Below, piece by piece: positions 24,367-33,040 of a stretch of DNA of 64,000 nucleotides. The stretch lies in NCBI RefSeq assembly GCF_025685575.1, contig NZ_JAGSYD010000001.1, positions 561,852 through 625,851 of the forward strand, read 5' to 3'. A program made the position numbers and the translations under genes. Within the stretch, counting starts at the first letter, position 1; the number at the start of each line of letters is the position of its first letter. The stretch comes from Granulicella cerasi (GTDB lineage: Bacteria; Acidobacteriota; Terriglobia; Terriglobales; Acidobacteriaceae). Under the pieces are notes generated by a model. The model did not search any database. It was not told the DNA's origin and saw only the letters and a program-made list of their open reading frames with translations.

Positions 24367-25950
24367 GTGGCGGACGCAAATCAGAATTGGAAGCCCAAGG
24401 TAAATCCCTGGCTCATCGCAGCCACGGTCGCCCTGGCGGCATTCATGGAGGTGCTGGACACCTCCATCGCGAACGTTGCGCTGCCACACATCGCAGGCGA
24501 CCTCGGCGCATCGACCGATCAGGGCACGTGGGTGCTCACCAGCTATCTCGTGGCCAACGCCGTCGTGTTGCCCGCGGGCGCGTGGGCTTCGTCGGTCATC
24601 GGCCGCAAGAACTTCTTCCTTTCCTGCATCACGCTCTTCACGGTGGCGAGCTTCCTCTGCGGCATTGCTCCGTCGTTGCCGATTCTCCTTGTTTCACGCG
24701 TCATCCAGGGTGCAGGCGGTGGCGGTCTTCAGCCGATGGCGCAGGCCATCATGGCTGACAGCTTCGACGAGAAGCGCCGCGGTCAGGCCTTCGCGCTCTA
24801 CGGCCTCGTCGCCGTGCTCGCGCCCTCCATCGGCCCCACGCTCGGTGGCTGGATCACCGACAACTACTCCTGGCGTTGGATCTTCTACATCAATATCCCC
24901 GTCGGCCTGCTGGCATTCTTCCTCGTCACGCGCCTGGTCGAAGATCCGCCGTGGATCAAGGCAGACCGACAGAACCTTTTCCGCCTCGACTTCATCGGCC
25001 TCGGCTTCCTCACGCTCGCCATGGGTGGCCTGCAAATCTTCCTCGACAAGGGCGAAGAGAAGGACTGGTTTGGCTCGCACTTCATCGTCTTCTTCTTCGT
25101 CATGTTCGTGATCGGTATGACCGGGCTCATCTGGCAGGAACTCCGCGCGAAGAACCCGATCATGAACCTGCGCCTCTTCAAGTTCAAAAACTTCGCCATC
25201 TGCACCATGCTCATGGCGTTGGTCGGCGGTGTGCTGAACGCAGCCACCGTATTGCAGCCGCAGTTCATGCAGGAGATTCTCGGTTACACCGCAACACGCG
25301 CCGGCGAAGCGCTCACCGGTGGCGGTATCGCGCTCATCATTGTGATGCCGCTCGCAGGCGTGGCCGTCGGCAAGTTCCCTGCGCGCAATCTCGTGATGCT
25401 CGGCTTCGCGTTCTTTGCGTTCAGCTTCTGGTTCTCGTCACTTCACATCTCGCTCGGCATGAGCTTCGGCTACAACGCCTTCATCCGCATCATTCAGGTG
25501 TTGCCGATCCCGTTCGCGTTCATCTCCATCACCAATGCGGCGTACGTCGGCTTGCCGCGCGAGGCATCGAACCAGGTCTCGGGCATCATCAACTTCGCGC
25601 GCAACGTCGGTGGCTCCATCCTCATCTCGCTCACCGGCGCTGCGGTGACGGAGCGCTCGCTCTACCATCAGGCGCGCATGCAGAACTACATGTCGCCGGA
25701 GAACTACGGCTACCAGCAGGCCATCAAGGCCTTTACGAGTATGTTCGGTGGAAGCGCCGGCTCGGCCAACGCGCAGATCTACGCGAAGGGCGCCATCTAC
25801 CAGCAGCTCAACGAGCAGGCCTCCGTGCTGGGCTACATGGACGTCTACCGCGTGCTCGCATGGATGTCCGTCTTCCTCATCGCATTGGCGCTACTGCTCA
25901 ACAAGAACCGTCCCGGCCAGGGCGCACCCGCAGGAGAGGCCGTCCACTAA
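24367..25950 (+). CDS. DHA2 family MFS multidrug exporter (EmrB-like)
   Basis: This 527-residue, 14-helix transporter of the EmrB/QacA group has motif D1 in FMEVLDTSIANVALPHIAGDL, motif A near SSVIGRKNF, and motif C in GLVAVLAPSIGPTLGGWI. It would export drugs or toxic compounds with proton exchange. The GTG start is preceded by AAGGA. No EmrA-type membrane-fusion gene is next to it, so a partner may be encoded elsewhere. A palindromic repeat follows the stop. Confidence 0.9.
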   Translation: MADANQNWKPKVNPWLIAATVALAAFMEVLDTSIANVALPHIAGDLGASTDQGTWVLTSYLVANAVVLPAGAWASSVIGRKNFFLSCITLFTVASFLCGIAPSLPILLVSRVIQGAGGGGLQPMAQAIMADSFDEKRRGQAFALYGLVAVLAPSIGPTLGGWITDNYSWRWIFYINIPVGLLAFFLVTRLVEDPPWIKADRQNLFRLDFIGLGFLTLAMGGLQIFLDKGEEKDWFGSHFIVFFFVMFVIGMTGLIWQELRAKNPIMNLRLFKFKNFAICTMLMALVGGVLNAATVLQPQFMQEILGYTATRAGEALTGGGIALIIVMPLAGVAVGKFPARNLVMLGFAFFAFSFWFSSLHISLGMSFGYNAFIRIIQVLPIPFAFISITNAAYVGLPREASNQVSGIINFARNVGGSILISLTGAAVTERSLYHQARMQNYMSPENYGYQQAIKAFTSMFGGSAGSANAQIYAKGAIYQQLNEQASVLGYMDVYRVLAWMSVFLIALALLLNKNRPGQGAPAGEAVH

Positions 25951-25970
25951 ACGACGGCGCGCTTCAATCA

Positions 25971-26010
25971 GGTGCCTCAGGTCTCGCATCTCAGACCTGG
26001 GTTTGCAGGA
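25971..26010 (+). repeat. CCAGGTCTCGC palindromic repeat, copy C
   Basis: This copy reads GGTGCCTCAGGTCTCGC, then CAGACCTGGGTTTGCAGGA. Its right flank resembles that of copy A. It lies between the exporter gene and panB and may stop transcription. Confidence 0.75.
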
Positions 26011-26165
26011 CGAGCGTGTTCTTCAGCTCTCCATCGCCTGCAGCAAGCTCTCCGTGCCCTCTGCGTTCGCCTTTGCCCGCGAGCCACAAATCACCACCCA
26101 GGCGTATACTTTCTCCATTCGGGCGTTATCTGCGCGTCTCGCGGAACCGCACTGGAGAACACAAT

Positions 26166-27071
26166 ATGAGCTTTCACACCCCCGCTTCATCCGGGACGCA
26201 GTCACTCGTACGCGTCACCGCGCCAGCGTTGCTTCAGAAGAAGCGTTCCGCTGAACCCATCACCGCCCTCACTGCTACCGACTACCCCACCGCGCGTCTC
26301 GCTGACGAAGCGGGAGTGGATCTCATCCTCGTAGGCGACTCGCTGGCGATGACCGTGCTCGGCTACGACAGCACGCTGCCGCTCACCATGGACGAGATGA
26401 TGCACCACGCTCGCGCCGTGCGTCGCGGCGTGCAGCGCGCGTTGCTCGTTGTGGACATGCCCTACGGCAGCTATCAGATCGACGACACCTCCGCCGTGAA
26501 GAACGCTCTGCGCTTCATGCAGGAGGCCGGCGCTGAAGCTGTCAAGATCGAAGGCGGTCGGCGTCGCGCCGCGCTCGTCGAACGCCTCACGCAAGCAGAG
26601 ATTCCCGTCGTCGGCCATATCGGCCTCACGCCGCAGTCCGTGCACATCATGGGCGGCTTCCGCGTGCAGGCCAGGCAGGAGCAGGCCATCGAAACGCTGC
26701 TCGAAGACGCGGCGCTGCTCGAAGCTGCAGGCGCGATCGCGATCGTTGTCGAAGGTGTGCCGCGCGAAGTCGCCGCGCGCGTCGCGCAGGCGTTGACGAT
26801 CCCGGTCATCGGCATTGGGGCGGGCCCCGAGTGCGACGGACAGATCCTTGTCTTCCACGATGCCGTGCAACTGACCTTCTCGCAGCCCGCAAAGTTTGTG
26901 CGACGCTTCGCCCAAGCTGGTGATGAAATGCTCGCCGGTCTTCGCGAATACTGCGATGCCGTGAAGCAGCGCACCTTTCCTGCAGACTCCGAAAGCTACC
27001 ATCTCAGCGCGGAGGTTCGCGCCCGCATCGAGCCGCAAGCCACTAAGACGCTGCTTGAGAAAGCGAGCTGA
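26166..27071 (+). CDS. panB: 3-methyl-2-oxobutanoate hydroxymethyltransferase
   Basis: This 301-residue enzyme makes ketopantoate from 2-oxoisovalerate, the first committed step to pantothenate. Family segments include ITALTATDYPTARLADEAGVD, DLILVGDSLAM, and the IEGGRRRAALVERL and GFRVQARQ regions. The C-terminal VIGIGAGPECDGQILVFHD is highly typical. GGAG lies upstream of the ATG. It is the first gene of panB-panC-coaBC; 4 bp separate it from panC. A TATACT sequence at 26105-26110 may be its -10 box, but no good -35 box was found. Confidence 0.95.
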   Translation: MSFHTPASSGTQSLVRVTAPALLQKKRSAEPITALTATDYPTARLADEAGVDLILVGDSLAMTVLGYDSTLPLTMDEMMHHARAVRRGVQRALLVVDMPYGSYQIDDTSAVKNALRFMQEAGAEAVKIEGGRRRAALVERLTQAEIPVVGHIGLTPQSVHIMGGFRVQARQEQAIETLLEDAALLEAAGAIAIVVEGVPREVAARVAQALTIPVIGIGAGPECDGQILVFHDAVQLTFSQPAKFVRRFAQAGDEMLAGLREYCDAVKQRTFPADSESYHLSAEVRARIEPQATKTLLEKAS

Positions 27072-27075
27072 CGCG

Positions 27076-27969
27076 ATGCAGATCTGTCACACCATCCGCG
27101 AGTTTCGCGAAGCACGCGCCGTGCTCACACGCTCTGGCAAAACGCTCGGCCTCGTACCCACGATGGGCGCGCTGCACGAAGGCCACCTCTCGCTCGTGCG
27201 CTCCGCAGCGAGCGAGTGCGATGCAGTCGCCATCACCATCTTCGTGAACCCCACACAGTTCGCGCCCGGCGAAGACTTCGACCGCTATCCACGCACCTTT
27301 GAAGCCGATCTCGCATTGCTTCAAAGTGAAAATGTCGCCCTCGTCTTCGCACCCTCGCCCGCGGAGATGTACCCGCCGAGCGCGCCGCAAGTCATCGTCG
27401 ACATACCCGAGATCGGCGCGCGTCTCGACGGTGCATCACGCCCCGGACACTTCCGCGGCGTAGCCACGGTCGTGTCGAAGCTCTTCAACATCACCACCCC
27501 TGATCGCGCATACTTCGGTCAGAAGGACGCAGCGCAAGTCGCAGTGCTACGCGCGATGGTGCGCGCGCTCGACACGCCTGTCGACGTCCGAGTCTGCCCC
27601 ACGGTACGCGATGTTGATGGCCTCGCTTTGAGCTCGCGTAACCGCTATCTCTCCGCTCTCGAACGCACGCAAGCGCTCGCGCTGCCGCGCATCCTCGAGA
27701 GCGTCGCCGAACGCATCACTCCAGGCAGCGACCTCGCAATGCTCCGCGCCAGCCTCGCCGCCAAGCTCAACGCAGCCGACGGATTCACGCTCGACTACGC
27801 TGCGATCGTGCATCCCGACACCTTGCTGCCCATCAGCTCGCTCGACGAAGGCGCACTCATCGCCGCGGCGGTTCACGTAGGCAAAACGCGCTTGATCGAC
27901 AACATCGTCCTCACGCCCGTTGCTCGTGAACACGAGGAACTCACGCTCACCGCAGGAGCCGCGCGATGA
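27076..27969 (+). CDS. panC: Pantothenate synthetase
   Basis: This 297-residue enzyme joins pantoate and beta-alanine with ATP use. The nucleotidyl-transferase motif is PTMGALHEGHLSLV, and SSRNRYL takes the place of the KMSKS-type motif. The FVNPTQF, GHFRGVATVV and YFGQKDAAQV segments are typical. The ATG at 27076 lies 4 bp after the panB stop, and the 3' end overlaps the coaBC start as ATGA. Aspartate decarboxylase (panD) is not in the window. Confidence 0.95.
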   Translation: MQICHTIREFREARAVLTRSGKTLGLVPTMGALHEGHLSLVRSAASECDAVAITIFVNPTQFAPGEDFDRYPRTFEADLALLQSENVALVFAPSPAEMYPPSAPQVIVDIPEIGARLDGASRPGHFRGVATVVSKLFNITTPDRAYFGQKDAAQVAVLRAMVRALDTPVDVRVCPTVRDVDGLALSSRNRYLSALERTQALALPRILESVAERITPGSDLAMLRASLAAKLNAADGFTLDYAAIVHPDTLLPISSLDEGALIAAAVHVGKTRLIDNIVLTPVAREHEELTLTAGAAR

Positions 27970-29186
27970 GAGTACTTCTCGCTGTGACCGGCGGCATTGC
28001 CGCGTATAAATCGGCAGAGCTCGCACGCACACTGCAGAAGCAGGGCATCGACGTTGAAGTTGCGATGACCGCTTCAGCGGAGCGTTTCATCACCCCGCTT
28101 ACTTTCTCGTCGCTCACCGGCAATCGCGTGCACACCTCGCTGTGGGACTCGTCCGAGGAAGACACGCAAGCGATCGAACACATCGCCGTCATGCAACGTT
28201 GCAACGCTATGCTCGTAGTCCCCGCTACCGCGAACACACTCGCGAAGTTCGCACACGGCATCGCGGACGACTTCATCACCGCAACGTATCTTGCGAACAC
28301 CAAGCCCGTCCTCGTCGCGCCTGCGATGAACGTGAACATGTGGAACCACGCAGCGACGCAGGCGAATCTGCAGACGCTAGCGCAACGCGGCGTACAGATC
28401 ATCGCGCCAGACGCGGGTTATCTCGCCTGCGGCATGGTCGGCGAAGGCCGCCTCGCATCGCTTGAAACCATCGTCGAAGCCACGCTACACACGCTCGTCC
28501 CGCGTCACGATCTCGCCGGTGAATCGATCCTCATTACCGCAGGTGGCACACGCGAACCCCTCGACGCAGTGCGCTTCCTCGGCAATCGCAGCAGCGGCCG
28601 CATGGGGCACGCTGTTGCGGAGGCTGCTGCACAGCGCGGCGCGCATGTCATCCTCATCACCGCATCTTCGCTGGCGATTGCAGCAAACATCGAAACCGTC
28701 CGCGTGAACACTGCGGCAGAAATGCATCAAGCGGTTCTTGCATCGCTTCCGCGAGCGTCGATGGTCGTGAAGTCCGCTGCGGTTGCAGACTTTCGGCCCA
28801 TGCGCACAACGCAAGGCAAGCTGAAGCGCAACGGGCCACTCATGCTCGAACTCGAACCGACCGAGGACATCGCCGCTGAAATCGTTCGCCTGCGCGCGCC
28901 ACATACGCTCGTGCTCGCCTTCGCTGCCGAAGCCGATAACCTCGAAGCCAACGCACTCGGCAAGCTTCACCGCAAAGGCGTCGATGCTATCTTCGCCAAC
29001 AACGTCACGGAAGCAGGCATCGGCTTCGACGCAGAACAAAACGCTGGCCTGCTGATCACGCGAGACGAAACAACGAACCTCGCACGCATGAGTAAGCGCG
29101 CCCTGGCGGATCGTCTGCTGGACGCCTTGCTCGAGCTACGCATCCGTAAAACTGCGAGCCAGCTTGTGAACGAGTCAGCGGTCTAG
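27966..29186 (+). CDS. coaBC: Bifunctional phosphopantothenoylcysteine decarboxylase/synthase
   Basis: This 406-residue fused enzyme performs the second and third steps from phosphopantothenate to coenzyme A. The N-terminal FMN-dependent CoaC half has GGIAAYKSAELAR, PAMNVNMW and the catalytic Cys in GYLACGMVGEGRL. The C-terminal CoaB half has ITAGGTREPLDAVRFLGNRS and KSAAVADFRP. The gene overlaps panC by 4 nt, so the operon makes pantothenate and feeds it to CoA synthesis. Confidence 0.95.
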   Translation: MRVLLAVTGGIAAYKSAELARTLQKQGIDVEVAMTASAERFITPLTFSSLTGNRVHTSLWDSSEEDTQAIEHIAVMQRCNAMLVVPATANTLAKFAHGIADDFITATYLANTKPVLVAPAMNVNMWNHAATQANLQTLAQRGVQIIAPDAGYLACGMVGEGRLASLETIVEATLHTLVPRHDLAGESILITAGGTREPLDAVRFLGNRSSGRMGHAVAEAAAQRGAHVILITASSLAIAANIETVRVNTAAEMHQAVLASLPRASMVVKSAAVADFRPMRTTQGKLKRNGPLMLELEPTEDIAAEIVRLRAPHTLVLAFAAEADNLEANALGKLHRKGVDAIFANNVTEAGIGFDAEQNAGLLITRDETTNLARMSKRALADRLLDALLELRIRKTASQLVNESAV

Positions 29187-29203
29187 CGAGCCATCAAAAC
29201 AAG

Positions 29204-29236
29204 AAGAGAGCCGATATCCTCGGCTCTCTTCGTTTG
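29204..29236. terminator. Bidirectional terminator between coaBC and the flavin reductase gene
   Basis: A perfect 11-bp stem (29204-29214 with 29220-29230) with a 5-nt loop lies between two convergent genes; CTTCGTTTGC follows on the plus strand. Confidence 0.88.
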
Positions 29237-29275
29237 CTATTCCCGCAGAGAAGTTGCGGTTGCACCGGCGATGAT

Positions 29276-29911
29276 CTACCCCAGCGGCCAGAGCTTGCGA
29301 TCCAGTTGGAAGATCTCACGGGTGCGCACATAGCCACCTGCGCCGTGCATGCGGCCAATCAATCGCAGCTTGGCCGGATCGACATAGAGGCGCTCCACAT
29401 CTTCGAACGCCTCGGTCCACACATGCGCTTCCACCATCGTGCCGAGCAGCAGCGTGCTCTTGCCGCCGAAGTTCATCGTCTGCAGCAGCGTGCATTCAAT
29501 GGACACCGGCGATTCCGCAATGCGAGGCACCTTCACCTTGGTCGAAGGCGCGGTGGTCAGCTCGGCAAGCGCGACTTCATCGACGCCGCGTGGCGCATTC
29601 ACGGCGGTAAGATTCATTGCCTCGCCAAGCTCTTCGGGAACAAGGTTCACCACAAACTCGCCCGTCGTCTGAATGTTCGCGAGCGTGTCCTTGCCTTCGC
29701 GATCCGGCGCAGCCGAAAAGCTTACCGCGACGAGCGGAGGATCTGAAGAAACGATGTTGAAGAAAGAAAATGGCGCGGCGTTCACGGCGCCATGTTGGTC
29801 TTGCGTGGTGATCCACGCAATGGGACGCGGCAAAATAGTCGAGGCGAGCAGCTTGTAGCTGTCGCCTCGGGTCATGGTCTCAAGATCGAAGTGCGAGAAA
29901 CGGTCGCTCAT
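29276..29911 (-). CDS. Flavin reductase family protein
   Basis: This 211-residue FMN-binding, split-barrel flavoprotein has ILPRPIAWITTQDQHGAVNAAPFSFFNIVSSDPP, the typical flavin-reductase signature, and TTGEFVVNLVPEE later. Such proteins reduce flavins with NAD(P)H or serve in partner systems. It starts 9 nt after the stop of the PepSY gene, so it is probably the last gene of the EF-hand/ApbE/PepSY operon, in which a flavin function fits well. Confidence 0.85.
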   Translation of the reverse strand: MSDRFSHFDLETMTRGDSYKLLASTILPRPIAWITTQDQHGAVNAAPFSFFNIVSSDPPLVAVSFSAAPDREGKDTLANIQTTGEFVVNLVPEELGEAMNLTAVNAPRGVDEVALAELTTAPSTKVKVPRIAESPVSIECTLLQTMNFGGKSTLLLGTMVEAHVWTEAFEDVERLYVDPAKLRLIGRMHGAGGYVRTREIFQLDRKLWPLG

Positions 29912-29920
29912 GCATCCACA

Positions 29921-30520
29921 CTACGGCACAAACGCCTTCGCCATCCACCAGATGATGAGCGTGCCCACGCCAGCCAGGATCAGCCCGCTCACGCGACGCT
30001 TGTAGACGAACCAGATCAGCACCAGGCCCGTAAGGGAAACCAGCACCAGCAGAATCGCCGAAGCGTCGATCACGCCCGCCCACACCTTGCCCGCATCGCG
30101 GCCCTTGTGCAGGTCGTTCATCACGGCGACGAAGCCGCTTTTTACGACGGTAAGATCGTATTTCCCTGTGGCGCGATCGATGAACGCATCGGCGGTGTAA
30201 CCCGGTGCCTTGAACGACACCGACACCTGCGAATCGTCGACGCGGAAGTCCGATACTGCGCCTTGTACGTGATCCGCTGCACGCAGCTTCTCGACAACGC
30301 CGAGCTTGTCCGCGCCACTTGCATCCTTGGAGTTCAGCAGGTCAGAACTCATCGCGCCGTGTGACTCGATGGTGCGCGACTGCTTCGCAAACCAGTCAGG
30401 GTGGTTCAGCGTGAGCCCCGTCGCGGCGAAGAACAGCACCACGCCGAAGCTCACCATGCTGAGATACACATGCAGCCAACGCGCCGAAACTGCCGTGGCC
30501 TTGCGCACTTTCGCACGCAT
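29921..30520 (-). CDS. PepSY-type membrane protein
   Basis: This 199-residue protein is a shortened PepSY-associated membrane protein. An N-terminal membrane helix (YLSMVSFGVVLFFAATGLTLNH) is followed by an extracytoplasmic PepSY-like part and two C-terminal helices (ILLVLVSLTGLVLIW and GLILAGVGTLIIWW). PepSY membrane proteins are found next to ApbE and pass electrons across the membrane in known cases. The ATG at 30520 was chosen; a TTG at 30574 overlapping the ApbE stop is possible. Confidence 0.75.
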   Translation of the reverse strand: MRAKVRKATAVSARWLHVYLSMVSFGVVLFFAATGLTLNHPDWFAKQSRTIESHGAMSSDLLNSKDASGADKLGVVEKLRAADHVQGAVSDFRVDDSQVSVSFKAPGYTADAFIDRATGKYDLTVVKSGFVAVMNDLHKGRDAGKVWAGVIDASAILLVLVSLTGLVLIWFVYKRRVSGLILAGVGTLIIWWMAKAFVP

Positions 30521-30554
30521 CGGCACCGGCTGCTTCGTGTGGGGCTTCGGGTTG

Positions 30555-32096
30555 TTAGCGCTTGTGATAGTCAAGCGTGACGGCTCCCAGTTCCTTGCTT
30601 CCGCTCACAGCGGCCTTGCTGGGCGCGCCGTTGAAGTCGATCTCGCGGCGCTCGATCTCATAGCCGCCATGCTCGCGCGAGGCCTCAATGCAGATCGTGT
30701 ACTTGCCCGACTTCACCAGCTTACCTTCGTTGTCCTTGCCGTCCCACTTCAGCGTGTACTTGCCTGCAGGGCGCGTGGCCGACGACACCGTCTTCGAGAT
30801 GTCCGTGCCTTCCGCCAGGTTACGAATCTGGTCGTCGTGATACCACTGCTTCAGTTCCGGCAACCAGCGCGGGTTCTCGGTCCACAGCGCGATCGTGCGA
30901 ACAGGGAAGTGGTCCGCATCTTCCACCCACACAGCCACGTACGGGCGGCGATAGCGCGCGTCCTCAATGCGCGGAAGCTCCAACGCAATCGACAGCTCAA
31001 ACGCCGGGTTCCATGCGCCGGCAGCGACCTTCGCCGGAGCGTGCGGCGCGGTGTACATCACCGGCTTCACGCTGGCGTTCTCATACGCGCTCCAACCTGC
31101 ACTGCGCACTTCGCTGCCGTCGGCGAGCACGAGCATGTACTCCGCGCCGTTGGTGTTTGCTGCGAGCGCCGCGCTCTCTGCGGGAGTCAGCACGCTCATC
31201 GCGGTCGCAAGCGCGCCGGCCGTCTCCGCATCGTGAGCGATGACGGTGGACGACAACACATGGCCTGTCGGCATTGCCGTGCGCGGGTCAAGAATATGCG
31301 ACATCGCCGCAGCGACCTCGCGACGATACGATCCGCTCGTAGCCACCGCGCGATCGCGCACGTTCAGCTCTGCGAGCGCCGCATCGTTCTCGGCATCCTG
31401 CTGCGGATTCGCTACAGCCACCAACTCGGTGAGCGCACCGCGCACGACGACATCGCCGCCCACGTTCAGCATCACGCCGCTTGCGCCCGCTACCATCGCG
31501 GCTTCTGCAGCCTTGCTCGTGATCGCCGACTTCGCAAACGTAGCGAATGCGAGCGGCACATCGCTCAGACGCGTCGCCGTCTGCGTCGCCGCATCAAGCT
31601 TCCAGTGCGGCTGCTGCATTGCTTCCACGGTTGCGGCGATCTCCTGCTGCGACGGCTTGCGGCCTTCCGCTGCAGCGCGCTTCCAAAGCTGTGCGGCGGC
31701 CTCGCTTGAAGCATCGAGCGCGCCGTTCGACTTCTCGCGCCATGCATCGAAGCTTGCGAGCATCGCGAACAACTCCGGCGAAACCTTCACCGGCGTGAAG
31801 CGCGTGCGCTCCCACTGCGAAAGCTCGCTGTCCTTGCGCCACGAGCTCAGGCGCGCTTCTTCACGGTCGAACACCTGCAACGCTGCGGCTTCTGCGCGCT
31901 GCGCTTCGGTGAAGCTCGCTGCACGCACGCGCACATCGAGCGAGGTGCCGAGCACGTTCTCATGCGCAAAACGCCATGCACCATCGTGCATACCGTTTGC
32001 GTTGGCCGCTGCCTGCGCGAACGCAGGCGAGTGCACGGCCACCAACGCCATCGGCAACATCGTCGCCGCCAACTTATGCTTTGTCGTCCAGGCCAT
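30555..32096 (-). CDS. ApbE-like FAD:protein FMN transferase fused to DUF2271
   Basis: This 513-residue exported protein has a signal peptide (LAATMLPMALVAVHSPAFAQ), an ApbE-like domain (about 40-320) and a C-terminal DUF2271 domain (about 350-500). ApbE signatures are the GGD in VMLNVGGDVVVRG, MSHILDPRTAMPTG, and the DAETAGALATAMSVL helix. ApbE attaches FMN to Thr or Ser of target proteins outside the cytoplasm. DUF2271 (AFELSIALELP, then DGKDNEGKLVKSGKYTICIE) is often found with such systems. The start overlaps the EF-hand stop as TAATG. Confidence 0.85.
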   Translation of the reverse strand: MAWTTKHKLAATMLPMALVAVHSPAFAQAAANANGMHDGAWRFAHENVLGTSLDVRVRAASFTEAQRAEAAALQVFDREEARLSSWRKDSELSQWERTRFTPVKVSPELFAMLASFDAWREKSNGALDASSEAAAQLWKRAAAEGRKPSQQEIAATVEAMQQPHWKLDAATQTATRLSDVPLAFATFAKSAITSKAAEAAMVAGASGVMLNVGGDVVVRGALTELVAVANPQQDAENDAALAELNVRDRAVATSGSYRREVAAAMSHILDPRTAMPTGHVLSSTVIAHDAETAGALATAMSVLTPAESAALAANTNGAEYMLVLADGSEVRSAGWSAYENASVKPVMYTAPHAPAKVAAGAWNPAFELSIALELPRIEDARYRRPYVAVWVEDADHFPVRTIALWTENPRWLPELKQWYHDDQIRNLAEGTDISKTVSSATRPAGKYTLKWDGKDNEGKLVKSGKYTICIEASREHGGYEIERREIDFNGAPSKAAVSGSKELGAVTLDYHKR

Positions 32097-32944
32097 TAGT
32101 GCTTCTCCTCTGCGGGCTTCTGCTCGCCGCCCTGCTGAGGACGTCCACCCATCTGCGGGTTGTTCTTGTAGAACTCCAACAGCTCCGCCTTGTCGGCAAA
32201 GCCGTCGCCGTTCGTGTCAATCTTCTCGAACATCGCCTGCATGCGATCGGGCATCTCGGCCTTGCTCAGCTTGCCGTCCTTGTTCGTGTCCCACTCGTCG
32301 ATCATGTGGTTGACGCGCTCTTCGGGCGACATCTGCTTCACGCGGATCTCATCCGGCGTCAGTTGACCATCGGCATTCTTGTCCAGCGTCAGCAGGCTCT
32401 TCGGCGCAGCGGCAATCTCATCGGCTTCGAGGATTCCATCGTGGTTCAGGTCCAGCGCCGCGAGAATCGGGTCCATGCGGAACATGCCGCCAGCGCGACC
32501 GGGCTCGGTGCGGCCAGCGGGCATACCCTGCTTGCGCGCCATCGCACGAATCTCGTCCGGCGTAATCTTGCCGTCCTTGTTCGCGTCCGCGCGTTCCATC
32601 AGGTTCTGCATGCGCGCAGGCAGTTCGTCGGCAGTCAAAACGCCGTCGCCGTTCTTGTCCAGCAGCATCAACTGCTTCACGAGGTCTTCGGCCGACGCGC
32701 CAGCGTTCTCAGGGCGCTTGCTCAGCTCATCGTTGGTGATCTGGCCGTCGCCGTTGGTGTCGAGCGTCAGCAGGCTCTTGGAGGCCGCAGCGATCTCCGC
32801 CGCCGAAAGCGTGCCGTCGCCATCGGTGTCCAGCGCCTTCAGCACCATGCGCGGACCACCGCCGGGGCCCTGCGCCCACACCGCCTGCGGCGCACAAACT
32901 GCGGCCATCGCCGCCAGCAAACCAATCGCTCCTGCTCGCTTCAC
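32096..32944 (-). CDS. Secreted EF-hand protein with eight Ca2+ loops
   Basis: This 282-residue protein has a signal peptide (MKRAGAIGLLAAMAAVCAPQ) and eight canonical EF loops: DTDGDGTLSAAE, DTNGDGQITNDE, DKNGDGVLTADE, DANKDGKITPDE, DLNHDGILEADE, DKNADGQLTPDE, DTNKDGKLSKAE and DTNGDGFADKAE. It should bind several Ca2+ ions in the periplasm. It is first in the operon with ApbE-DUF2271, PepSY and flavin reductase. The role in flavin chemistry is not known; it may be a Ca2+-dependent scaffold. A putative promoter with an inverted repeat lies upstream. Confidence 0.9.
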   Translation of the reverse strand: MKRAGAIGLLAAMAAVCAPQAVWAQGPGGGPRMVLKALDTDGDGTLSAAEIAAASKSLLTLDTNGDGQITNDELSKRPENAGASAEDLVKQLMLLDKNGDGVLTADELPARMQNLMERADANKDGKITPDEIRAMARKQGMPAGRTEPGRAGGMFRMDPILAALDLNHDGILEADEIAAAPKSLLTLDKNADGQLTPDEIRVKQMSPEERVNHMIDEWDTNKDGKLSKAEMPDRMQAMFEKIDTNGDGFADKAELLEFYKNNPQMGGRPQQGGEQKPAEEKH

Positions 32945-32970
32945 TTGTTGTTCCTGCCTGAAAATCGAAT

Positions 32971-33019
32971 TAGGACTACTTTTGTCCTAGTTATATCTGC
33001 TCAAGCCCGTCGCAGGCAA
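32971..33019 (-). promoter_or_regulatory. Putative promoter and operator of the EF-hand operon
   Basis: On the minus strand TTGCCT (33019-33014) and TATAAC (32995-32990) are 18 nt apart and could be -35 and -10 boxes. The inverted repeat TAGGAC (32971-32976) and GTCCTA (32984-32989) lies directly downstream, where the transcript would start. This is a usual place for a repressor site. The repressor is not known. Confidence 0.5.
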
Positions 33020-33040
33020 ACCCTTTGTTCGTTTAGCATC

